From Corylus avellana (lineage: Eukaryota; Streptophyta; Magnoliopsida; Fagales; Betulaceae): 64,000 nt of DNA. Each line of letters opens with the position of its first letter. Position 1 is the stretch's first letter. Below the pieces are notes generated by a model. That model ran no database searches, was not told the origin of the DNA, and saw nothing but the letters and a program-made list of their open reading frames with translations. Shown one piece after another: positions 55,316 through 64,000 of this stretch. The stretch is from contig NC_081551.1 of assembly GCF_901000735.1 (NCBI RefSeq), positions 12,439,604-12,503,603 on the forward strand. The letters run 5' to 3'. Both the position numbers and the translations under genes were made by a program.

Positions 55316-55460
55316 CTGCCAAAGTTTCTCCTCCAAGTATGTCTACTCAAGAAAGGAAGAGGTTGATGTCTATATCTAGACATTACCATTATGATGATCC
55401 TTATCTGTTCAAATTCTGCCCTAATCAATCATTAGAAGGTGTGTCTCAAAAGAGGAGCAC

Positions 55461-56478
55461 TTGAGCATATTGCAGCATTGCCATCAGTTTGCTTGTGGAG
55501 GACACTTTGGGGCCAAGAGAACAACTCTTAAGGTATTACAATCTGGTTTCTATTGGCCTAATGTGCTTAAGGATGCCTTTTTGTTTTGCAGCTCTTGTGA
55601 TAGATACAAGAGGACAGGTAATATCTCTTCCAGAAATCAGATGTCATTGCAAAATATTCAAGTGATAGAGCTCTTCGATGTATGGGGTATTGACTTCATG
55701 GGTCCATTTCCTAACTCATATGGTTATTTATATATTCTTGTGGGTGTGGATTATGTGTCTAAATGGGTCGAGGCTGTCCTCTCAAAGACTAATGATCACA
55801 AAGTGGTTGTGAAGTTTTTGTAGGATAACATCTTTGCTAGGTTTGAGACGCCAAGGGCAATAATTAATGATGGAGGTAGCCACTTCAACAATTATGCTTG
55901 CTTCTTTGATAAAGAAGTATGACATCACACATAAGGTTGGCACTCCATATCATCACCAAACCAGTGGTCAAGTGGAGATAAGCAACATAGAGATCAAAAG
56001 CATCCTAGAATGGACAGTGAATCCCAGTAGGAAGGATTGGTCTCTAGGCTTGAATGATACACTATGGGCTTATAGGACTACATACAAGACGTCTATTGGT
56101 ATGTCTCCATATCGGTTGGTCTTTGGGAAAGCATGTCATCTACCAGTGGAGTTGGAACACAAAGCATATTGGGCCATCAAGAAGTTTAACTTTGATATGA
56201 AACAAGCTAGTGACAAGAGGAAGCTCCAACTAAATAAACTGGAGGAATTGAGGCATGATGCATATGAGAACGCCAAGCTCTACAAGGAAAGAACCAAAGC
56301 ATACCATGACAAGCAACTGGTCAGGAAGGAGTTTCATGTAGGACAGAAGTTGTTGATCTATAATTCAAGATTGAAACTTTTCCCTGGTAAGCTTAAGTCA
56401 AGATGGTCTGGACCTTGTATTGTTGCCCAAGTGTTCCCTCATGGAGCTTTGGAGGTTCACAGCCCACAGAAAAATTAG
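55461..56478 (+). pseudogene. Athila-type integrase
   Basis: The N-terminal zinc domain reads [14 protein letters not shown] and [14 protein letters not shown], where the second Cys of the last pair is Tyr. The core has [10 protein letters not shown] (first Asp) and IINDGGSHF (second Asp, about 55861-55890) and, in another frame from 55867, [19 protein letters not shown] (Glu). It continues [20 protein letters not shown] and [20 protein letters not shown]. The C-terminal part has [16 protein letters not shown] stop at 55820 and shifts near 55900 and 56480 break it. In the living element it inserts the cDNA into the chromosome. Confidence 0.9.
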
Positions 56479-57465
56479 TCATTCAAGGTGAATGGACACA
56501 GAGTGAAGCCATACATTGAAATGAACTTTGCACCAAGAGATCAAGATTTGGCATCACAAGATCTTGCACTCCAGTCTGTCCAATATGCAGCACCACTAAA
56601 AGCACTTGAGCCACAGTCAATGGAATTCGAGTGCATCTCCCCAAAATAGTAGCACTGAAGCTACTATTGCAAGGCTTTGAGTAGTCCAAGAACTCAAGCG
56701 AATCTGTTCAGATCAGTGGTACTGAGGCCACTGAGTGCGGTACAAATCTCTATCCTTTGGTTTCCTTCACATTATGTCAATTTTTATCTTTTCATTATTT
56801 TTCGTAGTACTTTTAGTGTTCTTATTTATATTTTGTGTCTGTTTTTCTTTATTTCGGTAAGATGCTGTCCATTTTGCATTTATTTTTATTTTTTTTAAAG
56901 TGTTTTACATTCTGTTTGTGCGACCGAGCGTACCTTAAGTGCGTTCAAGCGCACCACCACCACACACGCAAACCACTGCGCGAGTGCGATCGAGCGCACC
57001 TTGCGCGCGATCAAGCGCACTCGGGTAAAGGGTCACGTGACCTATTTTAGGTCATTTTTTTTCCCTATCACTCTTTCCTCCTACGCCGTGCACCACCACC
57101 AGCACCCTCCCCTCATTTAGCCGACACTGCACACCACCAACTCACTTCCACCGCCTTTCTATCGCCACCACTGCATCCCCACGTCGCCGTTCACCCTCCG
57201 GCCACCACTCACTGCCCCACAGCACTCACAACCCATTCCCTCATCACCTATCTCCACCCCAACTCCCATTCAACCCACTCTCATTTTTCCCCAAATTTTT
57301 TTTTTGTGTAAAAGCAATATGTGGGTGTTTCTCCACACACGATTGTTTCTGTGGTTGGTTTTCTCTGTTTTGCAGGGGATTGGCCCATTTTTGCTGTGGT
57401 TTTGCAATCTAGCTCGTGACACTGCACACCAAGTGTTCGACAAAATTCCTAACCCAAGCTGCACA
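56479..57465 (+). other. Spacer between integrase and third ORF
   Basis: It holds the end of the pol frame (to about 56648), then non-coding sequence. This includes a GCGATCGAGCGCACC motif cluster (56918-57025) like those of the LTRs and a C-rich stretch of CACCACCAC-like repeats (57080-57240). Confidence 0.6.
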
Positions 57466-58442
57466 ATGCCTAAAGCTCGAGCTTCATCCTCTCATGTCTC
57501 TAAAACCCAAGCCACTTCCTCCCCACCCACTTTTGAGGAGCGGGAGCTTCTATTTGAGACAACATTTGCAATTTGAGAAGACTTCCAAAACCTTGAAGCC
57601 ACTCGCTGGGCAGTTGTAGAATTCAAACACTGAGGGCTGAAGAAAATGTTCAAACCCATCACCTCCATTGCATACAAAAAATTGGTAGCAGAGTTCTCTG
57701 AGCATCTGTCTTTCGATTGCACCAAGCCGGGTATCCTGTCCTCAACCGTTCACGACAAAGATATTGAGGTGACTTTAGCCGACATTGCCACTGCTCTACA
57801 GTACAGTGATGTGCATCCTCCAGAAGAAGCACAGCTTGCAGCAAGACCTCCCAGATTCTATCTTGCGGAAATAATTGAAGACATGTGTCACGGGCAGTTT
57901 TCAGGCACACAAAATAATGCCGGCAGCAGGGCCAAGTTGCCTCTACAACTCTGGCTTGTGGACTCTATTCTGCATCGCAATGCCTTTCCCCTGGGACACA
58001 AAACTCAAAGGCGAGATCTATTCTTACAAACACTCTATGCCTTTCATATAGGTGCTTGGTGTTCCATTCCTGCGATTATTTGAAGCCAAATTCACAAGTT
58101 CTAGAAAGCGGTGCATTTCGGGGAAGCTGAGTACACCCACTCATGAGGGTTGCCTTTTCCATATTTACTCACTTACATACTTCGGAAAAATGGCATAAAG
58201 GGCACCTCAACAGATGAACCAGTCACCAAGACCCCGAGGTTTGGCATTCGACAATGGAATCAAAGTTGTTCACACATGCCCAACCTCAAGCACCAACAAC
58301 TGAGGCGAAGGAGTTCGAGGCAGAGCCTATGACAGAAGATGAACCTGCAGCTAAGCAGGAAGCAGCAAAAGAGGAGGTGACTGTTACTCTGCGCGTAGCG
58401 CAATATCATTCTATCAGTGAAGAAGTGGCAGCACTTCGGTGA
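57466..58442 (+). pseudogene. Athila third ORF (env position, plant transposon protein)
   Basis: Frame 1 opens MPKARASSSHVSKTQATSSP and, across two stops (57574 and near 57632), reads FQNLEATRWAVVEFKH, then MFKPITSIAYKKLVAEFSEH, a T-V-H-D-K-D-I-E-V-T-LADIATAL segment, a PPEEAQLAARPPRFYLAEII segment and LQLWLVDSILHRNAFPLGHK. This matches the 'putative plant transposon protein' domain found downstream of integrase in Athila elements, sometimes loosely called env. No signal peptide or transmembrane helix is seen, so an envelope role is not supported. After 58083 the frame moves to a Glu/Ala-rich tail (58254-58442). Function is unknown even in intact relatives. Confidence 0.72.
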
Positions 58443-60030
58443 GAGCTCGCATATCAAAGACGGGAGGCTCGGGAGGAGAAAGTCTCGACAAACCAAAGAT
58501 TAACTAACTTAGAAGAACTGATGCAGTCCATTCTAAACTGATTGCCACCACCATCAAGAGCATCTTCTTCGAGACAGCAATGAGAGGGGAACAACAGTCT
58601 GGCTGAAGATGTTAAACTTAGTGCTCATGGGAAGCACCCCATAGTTTATCCTGTTATTTTTTTTTATTTTTTATTTTTCACATAATCTTTACGTTTATCT
58701 TTAGTTTTGTTTTGTTTCATTTTATTTGTTTTAGTATTTTATTTTGCAGGGACAAGTGTGCTTCGATTCGAGTTTGGGGGGTATGCTATGAGCCATGCTA
58801 CTCCAGACAGTTTTGTCCATATCGCGGGTCAATTCTTTCCATGTTAGAAACATATTGGGGACAATGTGTAATTTAAGTTTGGGGGTATGGGAACACTTTA
58901 CACACACTTTGTCCCAGTTTCATTTTGTTTTTAGTTTTGTTGTTTATATATATATATATATACACATGTTCATGTTTGCCTTAAGATTTTGGTTGATCTG
59001 AAAAAATTGTGATTTGATTTCATTGGTGAGCTTAAAATTTTGAACACATGATCTGATGATAGAATTTGTTAATTTGGTTACTATCTTAGGATAGTTGAGA
59101 ATTCACATGGTTGATTTGATCTTACACAAGCACATTAGCACATAATTTGCGGAGTATGACATGAAGTCTGATATGTGTGTTTCTATGTCTCGGGTGAAAC
59201 TGGATGATGTATTAGATGGATACTTTAGCATGTATATATGTAATAAAAATAAATAAAATAAAATAAAATAAAATGATCATTGATAAGCTCTTCACTAAAT
59301 AACTGGACCTCTTGTCTCAAAGCATTGAGTGTTCACGTCAAAAGGTGAAGAATTTTGATTTGGTTAATGTCATGGTTAGTTTGGTCTCGTAACCTTTTTG
59401 AATTGAGTTGGTAAGTCATTAGGGCAGTTTTACACCTAATGCCCTAAAACCACCTGGTTTGGGAGTCATTGACTTAACACTCGTTACATGGGTCAATTAG
59501 AAAGCTTAAGGAACCAAACATTGCACAGCCTGACCAAGAAAATATATATATATATGTCATAGTTATTCATTCTAATAGGGATTTCAGTGAACTGTGAGAT
59601 ATTAAGACATTGCACATTAGAAATAATTGGAAGGTTCATATTTATGTGCTAGTTCACTTTACACTGTTTCAAACTTGTGATGCCTTACCATGTCTTTTGT
59701 AAGTAATTAAACTTTAAAATTCCAACTCATTGTGAAGATGGAGTTTATCTTTTTAAGCTTGCTAAAGAATAAAAATCATAATCTTGAGTGATACCTTAAT
59801 TTTGGATAATATGAACTTGTGCATAATGTTTGTGGGTAACATTTCTGAAAACCCTCACAAGACTTCACTCGTCCTCAAGAAAATTTCTAGGGGTTTAAAA
59901 GGCTTGTTGCATATGCTAAATGCAATCGTACATCCCACGAAAGATGGATTTATCTTTTTGTTTTTTGCTTTTCCATTTAGTTTTTAGTTTCGTATTGCTA
60001 AGGGACTAGCAATATATAAGTTTGGGGTTG
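58443..60030 (+). other. Long 3' non-coding region of the inner element
   Basis: It carries three copies of the AGTTTGGGG motif (58772, 58879 and the polypurine tract at 60018-60028), a (TA)n run (58947-58962) and AAATAAAATAAAAT repeats (59246-59273). No protein domain. Parts are conserved in the outer element (47054-48319). Confidence 0.7.
60018..60029 (+). promoter_or_regulatory. Polypurine tract
   Basis: AAGTTTGGGGTT directly before the 3' LTR start TGTTAAGTGCC (60031). A purine-rich primer site for plus-strand DNA synthesis. Confidence 0.7.
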
Positions 60031-61419
60031 TGTTAAGTGCCAAAATATTCATATTTTAGCCCTTAACTTATATTTGTTCATTCCTTAGTTTTGTTAGTTT
60101 ATGCCATTTTAGTTTTTTTACGTGCATTCTATGTTCTTGTAGGCTTTTGGAAGAAAAGGAAGCAATTTTGGAAGTATCGGGCTTAAAGAGCAATTTTGGG
60201 AAAAGCTGGAGACTCTGGTAGTGCGATTGATCGCAGTGGAGCTGCGATCAAGCGCACTACAAGCAAGGACTAGACAAGCTCAAGGCGTGCGCTCGTGCGC
60301 ACAAGAAGCAGCCTCGATCGCATATGTGATCCAGTGCCCAACACAAACGATCGATCGCAGTCCTACGATCGATCACACACGGGATGCGATCGAGCGCACC
60401 CATGCGTGAGGAGCAAGCCAGCCGCAACCTTTTTATGGAAAGTGTTTCTTTTAGGGTTTTGAAGCCTTGTGTGAACTAGGGGTCAAACCCTACGTATTTT
60501 AGGGTTTCTAAAGTATTCCTAAGGCCTATAAATAGACCATTAAACCTTTAGAATAGACACACAATTTCTAAGGAGAAGAATTGGAGCTCTTTAAGTTCAA
60601 GTTTCGGGTTTATTCTTTTCCTTTCTATTTTATTTTATGAAGATGTTTAACATCAAACTCATGTGTAACTAAATTACTTAATAGGGCTAGATTGAAGCCC
60701 TAATTATGTTTATTTAATATTTCAATATTTCAATATTGGCCTAATTATGTTTGTGATGATCATGTTGTGATATTTAACTTGATAAATTCTTGTTTTCATG
60801 AATTCCTCATATGTGTTTGTTTTATCAACATATGCATGTGGTATGGACTAGTTAATTAAATCAATTTGGATGATCGAATCCTGGATTTAATAAGAGTAAC
60901 AAAAGAAATCTACACCAGGTTCTTGGGTTAATCAACATGGGGAACCAAGAGTAGACACCCATGCCAAAGGCCTCATGTGTCTGTCGATTTTCACAAATTT
61001 ATGTTTTTTTAAAGAACAACTTAGTAGACACCCATGCTAAATCCTTTAAGAAAGAAAAAAATTATAGTAGACACCCATGCCTAATTTGTTGCTTAGGAAA
61101 ATCAATAGCTTAAGAAGTAGACACACATACCCTTAGGTTGGCAAACATTAAGTATTCATAATATGATTGGATCATTGGCATATTGTTATATTATCTAAAT
61201 ATGATTAGTGGTAGATATCAAAGCCCTATCTTTTATTATTATTAACTCAAAATCAATCTTTATTTTGTTTTACTTACGGAATTTATTTTAAGCAAAAGTT
61301 AGCAATCCTCGTGGGAATGATCTCGTACTTACACCATATACTACAATATTGATCTTGTGCACTTGTGAGTAAAACGTACAATTATTTGCCTATTAATTTA
61401 GGTAGTTATTTGCACAACA
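60031..61419 (+). repeat. 3' LTR of the inner element
   Basis: 1389 bp, TGTTAAGTGCCAAAATATTC to TATTTGCACAACA, followed by ATATC. TATA box at 60526-60535. Motif cluster 60218-60410. Confidence 0.95.
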
Positions 61420-61424
61420 ATATC

Positions 61425-61713
61425 CCACATAAACCATTAACCATTCTTATCTTTTTTTTTTTGTATGCTACGCGAGTGCGCTCGACCGCAGGGTAGATAT
61501 GATCGAGCGCACTGGCGCTGATTCGTTCTGATGCTGCTGGTGCGCTCGAGCTTAGGAAGGCAGGGATTGAGCATAGGCCGCCAGTGCGCTCGAGCGTACC
61601 AGATGTGTGCTCGATCGCACTCACATTGGTGTGCGGAGAGATCTGCGGCAGAACTGCAAAACAAGCCAAAAAAAAAAAAATCAAACAATTTCTCGGCAAC
61701 GGCGCCAAAAACT
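61425..61713 (-). other. Leader of the outer element
   Basis: On the minus strand it follows the 5' LTR with PBS TGGCGCCGTTGCCGAGA (61708-61692). A poly-A-like run (61668-61680 on plus) follows, then a dense GCGATCGAGC/GCTCGAGCGCAC motif cluster (61470-61625). Confidence 0.75.
61691..61708 (-). promoter_or_regulatory. Primer-binding site of the outer element
   Basis: TGGCGCCGTTGCCGAGA on the minus strand, five bases after the LTR end. Same tRNA-Asp type as the inner element and closer to the family form at the 5' side. Confidence 0.85.
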
Positions 61714-63025
61714 TGTTGTGTCAAATTAAAATACTCGCAAGTGCACAAATCGTTTGTCGTTAATGGATTGCAAGTGCGAGGTCGACCCCATTGGGAATTG
61801 TGATTTTAAAGAACAAAATATATCTAAACTAATTAAATCTTATCCTAGTTCTAATAAAGGTTTGAATTTTGGTTTTTAAAACTAAAAGAAAGCATAAGCT
61901 AAATAAGATAAAAATAAACAAAAGATGAAGGTACTAAGGTTGTGGAATCCACACTCACCAAATCATTGCAACATGTTCCATGTTCATCAATATTATCCAA
62001 AGTTGTCACAATAAAATCTTAAATATGTTTTACTTTCGCTTCAAAGAGTTAATCAAAATCATCCCATGTATCCATTCTTTTTCACAAATCACAAAAGAAA
62101 TTCAATTTAAATCAAATCATCAAGTGTATCCGTAAATCACAGCAAGATATCCAATTTAAATCAAAACATCATTTGTATCCATAGAACAAATCACAAGGGA
62201 TATCCAATTTTTTTATAAATTAAAAACCAAGCAATCAATTATGTGAAATTATTTCAAATCATCAAATGTATCTTTAAATCACAAAAGATATCCAGGAATC
62301 ACTCCACAAATTGATTAGAAGTAAAATAATTGAAATAAAAACTCAATAAAATTGGATAACATTGACTTACATGAACACAATGTTGCTCTTCATTGATGAG
62401 ACTTCATCCTCAACCTTAGTTGAGAATTTAGATCCACATGATTATTGAAAATAAAACCTAAACCTAAGGAAAAACTAAACTAAAGAGAAAAGTTGTGGAT
62501 TTAAATTGTCTCCAAACTTGTCTCTTTTTCTTGAAGGTTTAGAGGTTTCTTTATAAGGCTTAGGAAAGTCCTAGAAACCCTAGTAAACCTAGGTAATTCG
62601 GAGGTTAGACCCCTAGCCCAATTAGGATTATGAAAACCTAATTCTAGGTGGAAAAAGACTATTTCCGCATCTGGGCCGCACTCTGACTTCGCGAGTGCGC
62701 TCGATCGCACTCATGCCTGCGATGGATCTCTTGTGGCCCAGTGCTCACACGCTGATGCTTGTCCATGGGTGTGGATGCGCTCGAGTGCAACTCAGCTGGG
62801 CTTGAGCACATAGGGCTGTGCGCTAGATCCTAAGCCTCCAGATTGCTCTTTTTCCAACTTTCTTCAAAACTTTGCAATTTTTCTCTTTAAAGCTGCGGTT
62901 TTCCCTCAGAAACCTAAAAAACACTAAAAACAAAGAACTAACACAAAACATTAGATTATAACACAGCCAAAGGATTAACAAATGTAAATTAAGGGGCTCA
63001 AATTTGCAATATTTAGCACTTATCA
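61714..63025 (-). repeat. 5' LTR of the outer element
   Basis: 1312 bp, homologous to 45712-47053 in the same orientation. Motif cluster 62690-62830. TGATAAGTGC start at 63025 on the minus strand. Confidence 0.9.
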
Positions 63026-64000
63026 ATATGACTTAAGCACCAATATTTAAAGACACTTTCTTAAAAAGAAAAAAGAAATGAACAAAAGTTCTGTGTCAAA
63101 TATTTTCCTAACATGTCCCTATAGAAAGAGTTAGTGATAAAACCATTGTAGAAGCAGAAGGTCACTAAAGAACTATTTTTAAGTTTGTGTTATGTCTCAG
63201 GGGAGTATTTAGGATGAGGGTGAGTAGGCCCTAACGCGATAAGGTTTGACTTTTGACTTGGCATTCATGTCAACCCTCCTCATAAGCTTTTACGTTATAT
63301 CCTATCCCCTCACCAATATAAGTTCTTTAACTTGCTTGTTGATTAGCTTCCACACAAAAAACATAAGCATGGTTTGAATTGAACATATCGCTTTGTTTTG
63401 TTAAGGAAAATTTTGATCCATTCATCTTTTGATTCTCATGCCTACTTTGCACACTTCGAGCATTTAATATATTGGAAATTCATTGTTTAATACATGAGCT
63501 ATTGGTGCATTTTTCTTGTGTGCTATCTTGACATTTGATCATTCATTGAAGGGGAGAAACTCATTTTTCGCAAATTTTTTCTCTAGGGCTGCTAGTTCAA
63601 ACTAGTCAAGAGTTCTTTATAACCCTATTTTTATCCCTACTCAGTTCAAACTAATCACTTACTAGTTCGAACAACGTACATGCTAGGACATTTTTGGCAT
63701 TGCATATCATGGACTTACATTTCACTCATTTTACATTCAGTGCATTGCTCATGATCTTGGTTGGGATTAGAGGATAGTGTTTTACTTTCCTGTTAATGAC
63801 GCCTACTGAGAATTCAAGATGTTGTACAGTTTAGTTCTTAGATAGGTCCATTGATTTTGTGCATCACCCATTGATGTTCATCTTTGCAATGTACATAAGT
63901 GATTCATTTGGCTAGGTGTTTAGTTATTTGAATTGCTTGTTACAAGATATTTTGCTGAATCTTTCATTGGGAATAAGAATTAGATGAATTTGAAACCCTT
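63026..64000. other. Unassigned sequence right of the outer element
   Basis: It opens with the ATATG duplication. AT-rich, with no ORF of note. It should be continuous with 45399-45711 before the outer insertion, so it probably belongs to the Copia element into which both insertions landed, but I recognise no pol motif. Confidence 0.4.

Larger units (their letters stand above)
49503..61419 (+). mobile_element. Inner full-length Athila-type Gypsy element, 11.9 kb
   Basis: 5' LTR 49503-50843, primer-binding site 50850-50867, gag, protease, reverse transcriptase, RNase H, integrase, a third ORF region, long 3' non-coding region, polypurine tract and 3' LTR 60031-61419, all on the plus strand with target duplication ATATC. 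Order PR-RT-RH-INT marks it as Ty3/Gypsy. The tRNA-Asp type primer site, the gag finger, the RT sequence and the extra ORF after integrase mark it as Athila-like. Every gene carries stops or shifts. Confidence 0.95.
45712..63025 (-). mobile_element. Outer non-autonomous Athila-like element, split by the inner one
   Basis: On the minus strand: 5' LTR 63025-61714, primer-binding site, short leader 61713-61425, then (after the inner element) a gag-C-like frame 49450-48320, a conserved 3' non-coding region 48319-47054 and the 3' LTR 47053-45712. Its flanks are GTATG (45707-45711) and ATATG (63026-63030), one mismatch. Without the insertion it is about 5.4 kb. There is no protease, polymerase or integrase. 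Confidence 0.85.

Noticed and set aside
57466..58442. Reading the third Athila ORF as a true envelope gene
   Set aside because: No signal peptide, membrane-spanning helix or glycoprotein motif is visible; only its position after integrase suggests env.

Overview
This is a repeat-dominated window of plant nuclear DNA. The only recognisable host gene is an auxilin-like (clathrin-uncoating J-protein family) gene on the minus strand at the left edge. Exon 1 is at 8400-8992 and the large exon 2 at 16-1741, separated by a 6.66-kb intron. The J-domain exons lie off the left end. The splice signals, tRNA-derived SINEs, L1-type LINEs, Athila-type Gypsy and Copia LTR elements, Mutator- and PIF/Harbinger-type elements all point to a eudicot with a large, transposon-rich genome. 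A woody rosid such as Fagales or Rosales is my guess from the look of the retroelement proteins and cannot be proven here.

Layout. (1) 1-9270: the auxilin-like gene. Its first intron holds two SINEs, a small foldback element, an old LINE (B) split at its ORF1 start codon by a second, ORF1-only LINE (A), and a third 5'-truncated LINE tail (C). (2) 9270-14550: a Mutator-like MITE nested in another foldback element, a 1.27-kb TGTAACACC-type element, and a Copia LTR plus gag start. (3) 14986-23312: an Athila-type solo LTR, a PIF/Harbinger-like element carrying a GC-rich minisatellite, a MULE transposase remnant with a GRF-like coiled-coil remnant, a second solo LTR and a 415-bp Mutator-like MITE. 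(4) 23340-35227: a degenerate Copia element (gag at the left, 2.5-kb 3' LTR at the right) broken by a solo LTR that itself contains a Gypsy solo LTR, and by a 4.55-kb non-coding LTR element full of tandem repeats. (5) 35341-45398: a further solo LTR, a Copia gag split by a solo LTR, two Copia 5' LTRs nested in series, and a 2.1-kb solo LTR. (6) 45712-63025: a non-autonomous Athila-like element on the minus strand, split by a full-length 11.9-kb Athila-type element on the plus strand. (7) 63026-64000: unassigned.

In all, nine LTRs of one Athila-like family occur here, five as solo LTRs with target-site duplications read directly from the sequence. All retroelement genes seen carry stops, frameshifts or missing domains, so no element looks autonomous today. 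The observations I rate highest are an ORF-like segment conserved inside two long Copia LTRs, a non-autonomous Athila relative with its own broken 377-codon frame and a shared 3' non-coding region, a recurrent GATCGAGCGCAC near-palindrome spread over LTRs and leaders, and several precisely datable nesting events.
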